Of a DNA stretch of 64,000 nt, positions 9,566 through 20,981 are shown one piece after another. Below the pieces are notes generated by a model that searched no databases, was not told the DNA's origin, and worked only from the letters and a program-made list of their open reading frames with translations. The position numbers were made by a program, and so were the translations under genes. Numbering within the stretch: position 1 is the first letter of the stretch; every line of letters starts with the position of its first letter. Source of the DNA: Stomoxys calcitrans (taxonomy: Eukaryota; Arthropoda; Insecta; Diptera; Muscidae); the NCBI RefSeq assembly GCF_963082655.1, contig NC_081553.1:47914541-47978540 (forward strand), read 5' to 3'.

Positions 9566-10367
9566 GTGGTATTCATTCATGTATGCCGACGACGTACAGC
9601 TGTATATGAGCTCCTCGCCGCCGAGAGGCTGATCGTTGGCGTACTTCGACTAAATAATGACTTGGATAGGATAAACACATGGGCAAACGCCAACGGACTA
9701 CTTTTAAAACCAACAAAGTCAAAGTGCCTTGTAATTGGTAGGAATCGGGTGACAATGCCGCCCAATCTTGAGGTGGCAATTGCTGAAGCCCCAATTGAGA
9801 TTGTTTCATCTGCAAGAAACCTTGGTTTGAAGTTTGATGATAGACTTTCATGGAAGAATCATGTCAGTATGACAGTGGGCAGGACCTACGGCGTTGTACG
9901 AAACCCCTTTGTCAATAAGAATGCTTTTGGCTAGGACATTTATTCTGCCGCAACTATTATACTCTTGCGAGGGTTTTTACGGTTGTGATGTAACTCATAG
10001 GAATAAATTGCACGTGGCCTTTAACAATGTCGTTAGATACATTTTTGGTTTGCGTAGAAGAGATCGGGTATCTGACTTTGCCAGACAAGTATATGGTGTC
10101 TCTTTTAACTCGTTCCTTAAGATATGCTTGTTGCAAATGATCCACAAGATATTTTGTACCAATGAACCGTCATATCTGGCTTCTGTATTGCGTTTTGCCA
10201 ACTCTACAAGAGGTAAACAAGTAATACAAATACCTCATCAATATCGTGTATCCGAACAACAGTTCTTTGTTAATGCTATACGTCTCTGGAATAATCTTTC
10301 CAATAGTATTCAAATTATAAGTAATGAACGACAGTTCAAATCTTTGATTTATAATCATTTTAATTAA
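9566..10367 (+). pseudogene. 5'-truncated non-LTR retrotransposon: RT palm to C-terminus
   Basis: The YADDVQLY motif of the reverse transcriptase active site is at 9582-9605. A frameshift follows, then LNNDLDRINTWANANGL and PTKSKCLVIGRN in the next frame, and SARNLGLKFDDRLSWKNH. Another frameshift near 9900 leads to a C-terminal part with RTFILPQLLYSCEGFYG and RLWNNLSNSIQ, typical of jockey/CR1-like elements. Everything upstream of the palm is missing, as expected from incomplete reverse transcription. The junction to the opposite-strand BEL pol is abrupt. The 3' side is T-rich rather than a clear poly(A), so the element's true 3' end is unclear. Confidence 0.8.
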
Positions 10368-11552
10368 TTATTTGTTTTGTTTTTTTTTACAACTATTTTT
10401 TAATTTTTTTTTATTAGTAATTTTGATTAAATTGTTAAATTTTCTTTAAAGTTTCTTTTTCCTCTTTTTTTTATTTTGTTTAAACCTTTTTTTTAACTTA
10501 AATATTGTATCAGTAATTTTGCTTAGATTGTTAAATATTTTGTACCAATTATTGTTCTATTTAAATGCACTACCAGGATCCAATATACATAGATCCTCAT
10601 AGCGTTTCATTTCAACATTGAACTAGAATTTTAGTTCGCCTGGGAACATAAATGATGATATGTTGGTGCCAACACCGCTTTCATGGTAGAAGTCAAACAA
10701 ACTGGATCACGCATCCCTTCCAATGAAGAATAGTTCAATTGAGAATGGTAACGGCGGCAAGGACAGCAAGTGCGACCCAGTTTGGCACTTACACTCGTAC
10801 GCTTGCAAACAAACACCCCCAATACACAAGGCCTCATCATGCATACATCCGTGTGACATGTGCAGAAAGGTGTATTCGTGTGTACTCATTGGCATGTGAG
10901 CACAAATACATTTATTTTGCGACATATCTCAATTTGCATTTTGTTGACGTATCTGACGTTGTTTCCTCTTCTTCGATTGTTCTTCCCCTGCCGTTGGTGC
11001 GCTGCTTCTCTTTTTTTTTTTGATTTGTGAATTCTATGAACTTTTGCCTTCGACATGTTGTGTTGGGTTTGGTGACTTGTTATCACAACATGTTCCCATA
11101 GAAATCTACATAGACATGGGGCAAAAAGTTATGCCAATTTTGTTATGCAAAGTGTTAAAGTTTATGAAGACTTGTTCGTTCCTTCTTTGCGAGAATGCAT
11201 AACAATTGAGAAAAACTTGAATATGATTAGTGCGTTTTGAAGAGTTTTGCGCGTGATTCGAATTTCTTGCCACATTTACAGTTAATCGAATTATTGAAAT
11301 GTAGGAGCGAGCGAGTGAAGCACGTACTTTGTTTGGTGCTGTGTAACAAATTACCTTTGATAAGCATATGAAAGCTTTTGTATTTCTTTAACACAAATAT
11401 TGAGATCTTGAAAAACTTATGGGTATATTTGAAGCTAACAAGCCCAGTAAGTTCGAATGGAAAGGGATATGGCAAAGTTAATGAAAAGGGATCTGGTAAA
11501 GTTCAATAATAAAACAAAGCCAGTTTGAGCCAAAATTTCAAAAACACGAGTA
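10368..11552. other. Low-complexity and non-repetitive island
   Basis: The first 150 bp are T-rich (probably the LINE 3' UTR). The rest looks single-copy with no frame that reads like protein; the short open frames on both strands are unlike anything known. A 10-bp inverted pair ACATGTTGTG/CACAACATGT flanks 11067-11082. No gene is called. Confidence 0.4.
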
Positions 11553-14500
11553 ACAAGTAAAAAGGCATTAAGTTCGGCTGGGCCGAACTTTGGATACCCA
11601 CCACCTTTCATCGAAATTCGATGAAAATTGCATACCTTATGCCCCATAGCAGCCATATCAATATATGTTCCGTTATGGACCAAATACTAATAAGTAAAAG
11701 TTATTGTTCAATTGTATATAACAAAATATTGGTCTTTTTAGTAGTTATATCAAAAAATTAACCGATCTGAACTATATACGAAATGGATGTCGAAAAGCAT
11801 AACATAAGTCCGTGTGTCAAATTTCAGTGCAATCGGATTAAAAATGCGCCTTTTATGGGGCCAAGACTTTAAATCGAAAGAAAAGCATAACATAAGTCAG
11901 TGTGTCCAATTTCAGTGCAATCGGATTAAAAATGCGCCTTTTATGGGGCCAAGACTTTAAATCGAGAGATCGGTCTATATGACAGCAATATGCAAATCGT
12001 GATCGATCTAGACCAAATTGCAGAAATATGTGGAGGGGCTTAACTTAACCCTTTGTCCCAAATTTCGGCAACATTGGACAATAAATGCGCTTTTTATGGC
12101 CCCAAAACCTAAAACCGAGAGATCGGTCTATATGGCAACTATATCTAAATCTGGACCGATCTAAACCAAATTGGGGGAGAATGTTGAAGGGCCTAACACA
12201 ACTCACTGCCCCAAATTTCCGCAAAATCGGGTAATAAAAGTGGCTTTTAATGGGCCTAAGACCCTAAATTGGAGGATCGGTCTACATGGCAGCTATATCC
12301 AAATCTGAACCGAACTGAGCCACATTGACGGATGATATCGAAGGGCCTAAGGCAACTCACTGCCCCAAATTTCAACAAAATCGGATAATAAATGTGGTTT
12401 TTATGGCCCTAAGACCCTAAATTGGAGGATCGGTCTACATGGCAGCTATATCCAAATCTGAACCGAACTGAGCCATATTAACGGAGGATGTCGAAGGGCC
12501 TAGGACAACGCACTGTCCCAAGTTTCAGCAAAATCGGATAATAAATGTGGTTTTTATGGCCCTAAGACCCTAAACCGGAGGATGGGTCTATATGGCAGCT
12601 ATATCCAAATCTGAACCGATCTGAGCCATATTAACGGAGGATGTCGAAGAGCCTAGGACAACGCACTGTCTCAAATTTCAGCAAAATCGGATAATAAATG
12701 TGGCTTTTATGGCCCTAAGACCCTAAACCTGAGGATCGGTCTATATGGCAGCTATATCCAAATCTCGACCGATCTGGGCCAAATTGCAGAAAGTTGTTGA
12801 AGAGCCAAACACAACTCACTGTCCCAAGTTTTGGCGCCATCGAATAATAAATGTGCCTTTTGTGATCGGTCTATATGGCAGCTATATCCAAAACTGAACC
12901 GATCTGGGCCAAATTGAGGAAGAATGGCCTAACATAACTCACCGTCCCAAATTATGGCTAAATATGACAATAAATCCGCCTTTTATGGGCCTAAGACCCT
13001 AAATCGGCGGATCGGTCTATATGGCCGCTATATCAAAATCTGGACCGATCTGGGCCAAATTAAAGAAGGCAGCTATAACCAAATCTGGACCGATCTAGGC
13101 AAAATTAGGGACAAATTTCGAAGGGCCTAACAGAACTCACCCTCCCATATTCAGATAAGTATGTTGAAGGTCATGGGAGAAGCCGTTGTACAAAATTTCA
13201 GCCAAATCGAATAATAATTACGCCCTCTGGAGGCTCAAGAAGTCAAGATCCCAGCTGGGTTTATATGGCAGCTATATCAGGCTATGGAGTGATTTGAATC
13301 ATACTTACCACAATTGTTAAAAGTCATAACAAAACAATTCATGCACAATTTCAGCTAAATCGGATAATAACTGCGCCCTCTAGTGGCTCAAGAAGTCAAG
13401 ATCCCAGATCGGTTTATATGACAGCTATATGAGGTTATAGATCGATTTAAAGCATACTTAGCATAGTAGTTATAATACTTCTAAGGGGTAAGGATCCGAA
13501 CGAGCTTTGAAGAAGGGCCGAAAGGGTCTTGCATATTTCATATGGCTGGGCTAGACCCAGAGGTCTTAATGTTAACCCACAGAAGACTGAAATATGCCTG
13601 TTCACGAGGAAGACGAAGGTGGGCCAATATAACGCACCACGTTTCCTCAATAAAACGATTTCGATATCTGACAAGGTCAAATACTTAGGTGTGATCTTGG
13701 ACGGGAAACTGAATTGGAAGTGCCAATTTCAGAAGCGTACTGAGAAGGCTCACAGATGTTGGGAACAAAGTAGATGGGATGTAGGCTCGAAATGGGGCCT
13801 TAATCCGAGGTTAGTCCACTGGCTCTACAAGTGCGTGATAAGACCAATACTTACTTACGCCTCAGTAGTTTGGTGGAATGCTATGGAGAAAAAGTGCAAC
13901 ATAAAGACCATACAACAGGTTCGGAGAACATGTTGTCTTGGCATAGGCGGAGCGATGGCACGCCCACTGGAGACTATTCTAGATATCCAACCCATTAACA
14001 TGCAGATTAAGTGTGAGGAAGCCATTGCGGCTAAGAGACTTAAGGCGATGGGAGAATGGATTGAAGATGGGAGCAGCTCATACCATCGTGGTATAATCGA
14101 GGCGACGATAGGAAACCTGAAAGGAAGGTAAGAGGTTTCCGATCGGATATCTGAGATGAACCTTGAAATCGAATGCGAGGCACTGCTGCCATCGGCACAG
14201 TCTTGGATTGACGGAACCCTCGTATTGCCATCTGGAAGATCATGTTACACGGATGTATCAAAGCTAGAGGACATAGTGGGCCTGGCGGTTTACATTGAGA
14301 ACCCAGGGACTCAGATCTGTTTTAGACTGCCTGACCATAATACGGTCCTGCAGCTGGAGATCCGGGCAATCACGGAATGCGTGAAGTGGTATGGTGCTAA
14401 CGCGAGGACATCGAGTGGGAACATCTTTACGGACAGTAATCTGGCCATAAGGGCAACAGCAACCAGGACGGTAAGGTCACGAACAGTCTTGCAGTGTAAG

Positions 14501-14699
14501 AAGGAGATTAACGCCTTCTCTGAGGATGGCAAGATCCGCATCGTTTGGGCGAGAATTGTGCCCTCTAGTGGCTCAAGAAGTCAAGATCCAAGATTTGTTT
14601 TTATGGCAGCTATGTCAAAACATGAACCTATGTAGCCCATTTACAATCCCAGCCTACACTAATAAGAAGTATTTGTTCAAAACTTCAAGCGGCTAGCTT
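11553..14699 (-). mobile_element. F1 element, 3' end present, 5' end lost
   Basis: The left end is ACAAGTAAAAAGGCATTAAG with hairpin TTCGGCTGGGCCGAA. About ten units of 140-150 bp follow. Near 13200 they change to the other unit type ('gcgccctctagtggctcaag', 'gtcaagatcccagatcgg'). A LINE piece replaces part of a unit at 13475-14558. The 5' block starts (CACTAATAAGAAGTATTTGT) but breaks at 14699, where F2 sequence (GAGTCCCATATTGTAG) takes over, so the TATACCC end is missing. Confidence 0.8.
13475..14558 (+). pseudogene. I-type LINE fragment (RT C-terminus and RNase H) inside F1 units
   Basis: One frame runs from about 13500 to 14558 with a single in-frame stop (TAA at 14129). It reads RGLNVNPQKTEICLFTRKTK and SDKVKYLGVILDGKLNWK (C-terminal RT), then YKCVIRPILTYASVVWW. 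After the stop it has an RNase H domain with YTDVSK, LQLEIRAI and IFTDSNLAI, the three acidic positions expected. It ends before the last RNase H motif. RT plus RNase H indicates an I/R1/LOA-like clade. F1 units lie on both sides, but about 60 bp of the unit are missing at the junction and no target duplication is visible, so it was substituted into the array rather than inserted by target priming. Confidence 0.8.
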
Positions 14700-15053
14700 G
14701 AGTCCCATATTGTAGTGTTTGGTCTATAAATCCGTTTGCCGAGTTTTGGGGTTAGGCGGCTCTCCTAGGCATCCCACCCCAGAATTTGATATCAAATTTT
14801 TTGCTTTTAGATCCTTCCTATATTCCTATATTTTATTTTTCTTTATTCAAAGGACCGATAGGTTGTCATAACAAAGATACATGCTAATGATTAATTTTTT
14901 CCACACTGCCCTCTCTCCAGATGGCGCTAATTTAAATGTTAGTGCTACTCGCTTAGAGTGGATCATATGGTATGGTGGTTGTCTATGAATAGTCATTCAT
15001 AGACAACCACCATACCATATGACTACCTATTAAATAGTCATCATTTGGTCTTT
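14700..15053. other. F2 scrap and non-repetitive DNA
   Basis: 14700-14810 carries F2 text ('gagtcccatattgtagtg', 'ccgagttttggggttagg'). The remainder is unassigned apart from the long hairpin entered separately and a small pair ATGACTA/TAGTCAT at 15019-15041. No gene is seen. Confidence 0.5.
14964..15021. repeat. Perfect 26-bp inverted repeat, 6-nt loop
   Basis: 14964-14989 is the exact reverse complement of 14996-15021, with loop TAGTCA. It has no A-to-G-type decay between the arms, so it is recent or maintained. It lies outside recognisable elements and close to the 5' end of the next F1 copy (15054). Confidence 0.9.
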
Positions 15054-18000
15054 TTTTATACCCACCACCGAAGGATGGGGGTATATTCATTTTGTCATTT
15101 CGTTTGCAACATATCGAAATGTCCATTTCCTTGATCAGCGTAAAAATCTAAGACGATATCGCCATGTCCGTCCGTTTGTCTGTTGAAATCACGCTACAGT
15201 CTTTAAAAATAGAGATATTGAGCTGAGACTTTGCACAGATTCTTTCCTTGTCCATAAACAGGTTAAGTTTGAAGATGGACTATATCGGACTATATCTTGA
15301 TATGGCCCCCATATAGACCGATCCTCCGATTTAGGGTCTTAGGCCATAAAAGCCACGTTTATTATCCGATTTTGATGAAATTCAGGACAGGGAGCTGTGT
15401 TAGGCCCTTCAGAATCCTTCGACAATTAAGCTCAGATCGGTCCAGATTTGGATATAGCTGCCACATAGACCGATCCTCCGATTTAGGGTCTTAGGCCCAT
15501 AAAAGCCACATTTATTATCCGATTTACCTGAAATTTGGGACAGTGAGTTGTATTAGGCCCTTCGTCTTCCTTCGTTAATTTGGCATAGATCGGTTCAGAT
15601 TTGGTTATAGCTGCCATATAGACCGATCTTCTTAGGCCCATAAAAGACGCATTTATTAACCGATTTTGCTGAAATTTGGGACAGTGAGTTTTCTTATGCC
15701 CTTTGACATCCTTCGTCAATTTGGCTCAGATCGGTCCAGATTTGAATATAGCTGCCATATAGACCGATCCTCTTTGGCCCATAGAAGACGCATTTATTAT
15801 CCGATTTTGCTGAAATTTGGGTCAGTAAGTTGTGTTAGGCCCTTCGACATCCTTCGTCAATTTGGTTCAGATCGGTCCAGATTTGGATATAGCTGCCATA
15901 TAGACCGATCTTCCGATAAAGGGTCTAAAGCCCATAAAAACTTTATTTATTACTCGATTTTGCTGAAATTTAAAACAGTGGGTTGTTTTAAGCTTCCCGA
16001 CATCTGACCTAAATATGGTTCAGATCGGACTATATTTGGGTATAGCTGCCATATAGACCCATCTCACGATAAAGGGTCTAATGCCCATAAATGCTTTATT
16101 TTTTAACCGATTTCGCTGAAATTGGAAACAGTGAGCAGTTTTAGGTCTACTAACATCTGACCCAAATATGTTTGAGATCGAACTATATTTAGATATAGCT
16201 GCCATATAGACCGATCTCCTGATAAAGGGTCTGAAGCCCATAAAAGCTTTATTTATTATCTGATTTCGCTGAAATTAAAAACAATGAGTGGTTTTCGGCC
16301 TCACAATATCCGACCTTTATATGGTTCAGATTGGACTATATTTAGATATAGCTGCTATATAGACCGATCGGTCGGTAAGGGGTCTAATGCCAATAAATGC
16401 TTTATTTTTTATACGATTGCTCTAAAATTTAAAACAGTGAGTTGCTATAGGCCTACCGTCATCTGACCCAAATATGGTTCAGATAGGACTAAATTTAGAT
16501 ATGGCTGCCATATAGACCGATCTGCCGCTGAAGGGTCTAGGGCCCATAAAAGCTGTATTTATTACCCAATTTCGCTGAAATTTGAAACAGCGAGTTATTT
16601 TAAGCCTGCCGACATTCGACCTGATTATGGTTTAGATGGGCCTATATTTGGATATAGCTGCCATATAGACCGATCACCCGATATAGAATCTGAGGGCCAT
16701 AAAAACTTTATTTATTACCCGATTTCGCTGAAAATTGAAACAGTTAATTATTTTAAGCCTCACGACATTCGACCCAAATATGGTTCAGATCGGAATATAT
16801 TTAGATATAGCTGCCATATAGACCGATGTCCCGATAAAGGGTCTGAAGCCCATAGAAGCTTAATTTTTTAACCGATTTCGTTAAAATTTGAAACAGTGAG
16901 TTTTTTTAAGCCTCCCAACTTCTGCCAAAAATATGGTTCAGATCGAACTTTATTAAGATATAACTGCCATATTGACCGATCTGCCGTTTAAGGGTCTGGA
17001 ACCCATCAAAACTGCCTTTTTTACCGAATTTCTCTTTCAGTTAAGGGTCTTAATCCCATTAGAGGCAGATTTATTTTCTGAAAATGTGACTTGGATATGA
17101 GTTCTCGGGACTTGAATAAAATATGATCAAGTCCAGTATATATATTCATGATCGCCATGTTATTTTAAGTCGATCTAGCCATGTCCGTCCGTATGTCCGC
17201 CCATTCGACTGTCTGTCGAAAGCACGCTAACTTTCGAAGGAGTAAAGTTAGCCGCTTGAAATTTTGCACAAATTCTTTTTATTAGTGTAGGTCGGTTGGG
17301 ATTATAAATGGGCTAAATAGGTCCATGTTTTGATATAGCTGCCATAAAAACCGATCTTGGGTCTTGACTTCTTTAGCCTCTAGAGGGCGCAATTCTCGTC
17401 CGGTTTGGCTGCAATTTTGCAAGTAGTGTTTCGATACCACTTCCAACAACTGTGCTAAGTATGATTTAAATCGGTTCATATTCTAGTATAGCTGTCATAT
17501 AAACCGATCTTGGATCTTGAGTTCTTGAGCCAATAGAGCGCGAAATTCTCATCATATTTGGCTGTAACTTTCCATGAGGTGTTTTATTATGACTTCCAAT
17601 AACTGTGCTAAGTAGGGCGTATATCGGTATAGAACCTGATATAACTGCCATATAAACCGATCTTGGGTCTTGACTTCTTGAGCCTCTAGAGGGCGCAATT
17701 CTCATCCGATTTGGCTGAAATTTTGTACTTCCCTCATGACCTTCAACATACGTGTCTAATATGGTCGGAATCGATCAATAGCTTGATACACCTCCCATAT
17801 AAACCTATCTCGCGATTTTGTTACTTGAGCCCCTACAAGGTGCAATTCTTATCCGAATGAAATGAAATATTACACAATGACTTCTACAATGTTCAGCATA
17901 CAATTAGTTTATGCTCCGAATCGGACTACAACTTGATACAGCTTCAATGGCATAATATTGGGTTGCCCAAAAAGTAATTGCGGATTTTTCATATAGTCGG

Positions 18001-18326
18001 CGTTGACAATTTTTTCACTCTGTAATTGCATTCTTTCTTCTATCAGTTATCAGCTGTTATTTTTAGCTTGCTTTAGAAAAAAAGTGAAAAAAAGTATATT
18101 TGATTAAAGTTCATTCTAAGTTTTATTAAAAATGCATTTATTTTCATTCTAAGTTTTATTAAAAATGCATTTACTTTCTTTTAAAAAATCCGCAATTACT
18201 TTTTGGGCAACCCAATAGTTCTTATTCATTGTTCTTTGTTTGCCTAAAATGAAATACCGCGCATAGAACTCGACAAATTCGTTGCATGGTGGAGAGTACT
18301 TAACGAACGTGGCACGCTCTTACTTG
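15054..18326 (+). mobile_element. F1 element with two 5' blocks
   Basis: It starts TTTTTATACCCACCACCG with closing GGATGGGGGTATATTC, followed by CCATGTCCGTCCGTTTGTC and units of 140-150 bp to about 17050. A second 5' block without the TATACCC end follows at 17110-17330 (CCATGTCCGTCCGTATGTCC), then units of the 'gcctctagagggcgcaattc' type. The end is GGCACGCTCTTACTTGTTTT at 18309-18328, but the GC-rich hairpin is damaged. The two unit types and two blocks suggest fusion of two elements. A mariner MITE is inserted at 17958-18215. Confidence 0.8.
17958..18215. mobile_element. Mariner-type MITE, 258 bp, TA target duplication
   Basis: The terminal inverted repeats start TTGGGTTGCCCAAAAAGTAA and are almost perfect for about 32 bp. 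TA flanks both sides (17956-17957, 18216-18217), and the F1 text on the two sides reads through when the element is removed. The interior has no coding capacity and contains a tandem duplication of a roughly 31-bp segment with TTCATTCTAAGTTTTATT. Confidence 0.9.
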
Positions 18327-18980
18327 TTTTTGATCGAATTTTTATGCGACCTTTTAAAAAATCTCTACGGTAACCCTATATTAAACTATCAACCAAAGTA
18401 CCAAGATAACAATTTTCCATCCCAACACCGCATAACAACGCCATTGACGAAATGAGTGAAGCCAAACGATGTTACACTACGAATCATTCAAACGAACAAA
18501 CATCCAACATGCAAATGAGTGTCATGACTTTTATTCATATGCCTCATGAGAGTGTGCCGGGGGCTGTTGCTTAGTTGATTTCAGTTTGCGTTATGTGTTG
18601 ACATCCACTTTTTTTTTGGAGTATAACGCAAATCAAAAGAATGATACCGCTTGCAGTTCTCTGATACGGAGGTGTCTACTCCCTTTTGCTTTTGGCCAGA
18701 GACATTGTCGACACACAGTTTCATTGTCGTCTTTGTTGCTCTCCTGAACTCCACTTTGTGGTGGAATTTCCTTCTTTCCATCTTCAATGATTCATTACTT
18801 CATTAACTTTTCAAGATCTACAGTTCGACTGCAACTTGAAGTTACTTCCTCATTAACCTTTTCGCCATCGACTTGGTTTTGATCTGCCTTGGTTTTTTTT
18901 TTTCCATAATTAGTTTAATGTTCTCTATCTGCAGCTATCTTTTACTCATGTTCACTTTCTTCCCAGTGTTGATGTACAGT
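18327..18980. other. Non-repetitive flank downstream of the caspase-like gene
   Basis: This unique-looking DNA lies between an F1 3' end and the stop of the minus-strand gene. A 68-residue minus-strand frame (18787-18581), rich in basic residues, is unrecognised and probably 3' UTR. An AATAAA on the minus strand is entered separately. Confidence 0.5.
18530..18535 (-). terminator. Candidate polyadenylation signal
   Basis: AATAAA on the minus strand lies about 450 nt past the stop codon of the caspase-like gene, still in non-repetitive DNA. It is the first such hexamer I found downstream. The usual downstream GT-rich element was not assessed. Confidence 0.35.
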
Positions 18981-20801
18981 TTAAGGGTCATCTTCACTTT
19001 CACCTAGAGTATTACATTGGTCATTATTTATTTCTTCAATATTTTTCCCGTTATCACTATCGATTTCGTCATCTTCATCTAAGTTTGGTTCATGATAAAT
19101 TGTGGCAAAGGAAACACCTTTTGTGTTGCTCATATCTCCCAGATATTCTTCTAGGCAATACAGTCCACGATATGAGTTGTGCGATTTCAGAGGAAAATCT
19201 TCCAGAATGGATTCAATGAACCTTACATAAGCAGCAGTTTTAATGCGTTCCGTTAGTATCTTCTCCTGGATGATGTTTTCGCCAGTGACAAGCTCACTGC
19301 GAATATTTGACACCTTGTAATATTTGACGCTTCCCAGGTTGTCATGAAGTTGTTCTTGAAATTTTTTTGTACGCTCGTGAGAGTTGGTTCTGAGGGTTTT
19401 ACAAAGTTCTCTTATGTATTGGCTGGTTTTTTTGGTGCTCCTCTTTGATCTGAAACCATAGGGGACGCTAAAAAAGATGGCCAGATTTCCATCCAATGGC
19501 TGATCCAGTTCTGTGGGCCTAATTAGTCGCAATTGTTCCGCGGAAATCTCATTTAAGTTGTGGTCTCCTCGACAGGCGATAATGTGGAGAAATTTTTTGA
19601 CATTCCTCAGAGAGGCGTTTGTTTGAATGGGTTCCAGTAAATACTCAAATAAATCAAATTTGAAATTCTTCAATTTAATGTTATGCTTTAACCCGCCATG
19701 TGCCATCAGAAAGATGAAGAGCCTCTCTAGGCCATGGAAATCCTTTGTTTTCATGTACGCATGCAACTCCATAAACTGTTCTCGATTCAAGTCTTGCAGC
19801 AGTATATAGGGAATTTGTGCCACCTTCATTTCGCGTATGAGCGAAGAGACATTATGCTCACTGCCTTTGCGTGTTTGGTCCTCTTGGATTATGTTACTGG
19901 TTTTGTTTGTAAAATAATAGGCATTGATTATGATGGCCAAGGCCGGATTGATGCTGAGCAAGTAGAAGTCGGCATTTCTGTTGCAGTAAACAACAAATTG
20001 CCCATTGATGTTGCCATTGGTTTGTAGAAGTTCATTGATGGATACATTGGGCATAGCAAGTAGGCGTTTCACTAATTCCACCATATAAAGTTTGCCATCG
20101 TTGGTGGCGGTGAATAGTTGCAGAAAAATAATGTTACCCATATTGCCTTGAAGGAAGTTCTTAAGATTGGCAACAGGAATGCCATCGTTTTTGGTTAATC
20201 CTGTCGCCTTGGGATTTGATAGAGAATTTACATAGGTGAAATAGTGCTGAAGTTTCTTTGCATTTCGGTTAGCTACCCATCTTCCGTTTTCTATAATGAC
20301 CTGCTCGTAATCATCCTCATCCGTAATACTGCATGCTGACATTGCATAGGTTCTTGCGATTGTCCATATTTTGGGATATATTACACCACTCGCTGGTAAG
20401 GCATAATTTTCGGCGAATTTTTCCAAAAATCTGTCTATAACATAGGTGCCGATTCTAAGCATTTTGCTGCTGGTGACAACCAACAGGGTTTTATAGCGCA
20501 GATGTTCGTTGAGTGCAATTTTTTTCTGAACGGTTTGCAAGATTTGGGGCGAACAATCGCATGCTGCATCGATATGAACTATAACCGTGCAGTAATTTAT
20601 GTATAATGATTTTTCCAGCATTCTGTAAATCTCTGCAGAACTTTCGCGAAACCAAGCACAAAAAGGATCAAGTCTTAGGTGATATGGTTGACTTCTCTTG
20701 GGAATATGCTGCTCGCAACGGATGGTGTGGATTCGTATAAGTTGCCCCAGATTCTTCAAAATAGTTTCTTCATACATTTCCATATCCATTGTCATGGCCA
20801 T
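18981..20801 (-). CDS. Divergent caspase-family protein (Dredd/caspase-8-like?)
   Basis: Intact frame of 606 residues, the only long gene here. Caspases are cytosolic cysteine proteases of apoptosis and, for Dredd, of Imd immune signalling. The caspase fold spans about residues 280-505. AIIINAYYF (289-297) matches the start of the large subunit. Arg311 (TRKGSEHN) fits the S1-pocket Arg. His368 (FLMAHGG) and Cys410 (IIACRGD) are the catalytic pair. In the small subunit, SVPYGF and KRSTKKTSQYIRELC (Arg454) match the p10 start. The Gln that normally precedes ACRG and helps bind substrate Asp is Ile408, so specificity or activity may be altered. The first 280 residues are an unrecognised prodomain. 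About 100 extra residues follow p10, ending in an acidic tail (571-606). Five Met codons in the first nine positions leave the start slightly open. CTTTTTTTCAAATAG just upstream (ending at 20806) looks like a 3' splice site, so an upstream 5' UTR exon is possible. A truncated F1 end begins 64 bp upstream. Confidence 0.8.
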   Translation of the reverse strand: MAMTMDMEMYEETILKNLGQLIRIHTIRCEQHIPKRSQPYHLRLDPFCAWFRESSAEIYRMLEKSLYINYCTVIVHIDAACDCSPQILQTVQKKIALNEHLRYKTLLVVTSSKMLRIGTYVIDRFLEKFAENYALPASGVIYPKIWTIARTYAMSACSITDEDDYEQVIIENGRWVANRNAKKLQHYFTYVNSLSNPKATGLTKNDGIPVANLKNFLQGNMGNIIFLQLFTATNDGKLYMVELVKRLLAMPNVSINELLQTNGNINGQFVVYCNRNADFYLLSINPALAIIINAYYFTNKTSNIIQEDQTRKGSEHNVSSLIREMKVAQIPYILLQDLNREQFMELHAYMKTKDFHGLERLFIFLMAHGGLKHNIKLKNFKFDLFEYLLEPIQTNASLRNVKKFLHIIACRGDHNLNEISAEQLRLIRPTELDQPLDGNLAIFFSVPYGFRSKRSTKKTSQYIRELCKTLRTNSHERTKKFQEQLHDNLGSVKYYKVSNIRSELVTGENIIQEKILTERIKTAAYVRFIESILEDFPLKSHNSYRGLYCLEEYLGDMSNTKGVSFATIYHEPNLDEDDEIDSDNGKNIEEINNDQCNTLGESEDDP

Positions 20802-20864
20802 TGTCCTATTTGAAAAAAAGGAAATAAGAAAATTATCAAAATTTATTCAAAAGGTAAATTGGAA

Positions 20865-20981
20865 ACAAGTCAAAGTAAGGTCGGCCAGGCCGATTTTTGG
20901 GAATCCTCCACCATGAGCTCAGAAAAATGCTTATCTTAAATAGGAGTTAAATACATAATACTCGTTAGTCCATGATATTTT
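20865..20981 (-). mobile_element. F1 3'-end fragment
   Basis: ACAAGTCAAAGTAAGG is followed by hairpin TCGGCCAGGCCGA and GAATCCTCCACCATG, then about 70 bp of degraded sequence until the SINE. Only the 3' terminus of the element remains. It lies in what would be the 5' flank or first intron of the caspase-like gene. Confidence 0.75.

Noticed and set aside
10739..11023. 94-codon plus-strand frame
   Set aside because: Composition is not protein-like, there is no homology I recognise, and an opposite-strand frame overlaps.
18581..18787. 68-residue minus-strand frame downstream of the caspase-like gene
   Set aside because: No recognisable motif or clean splice connection; more likely 3' UTR.
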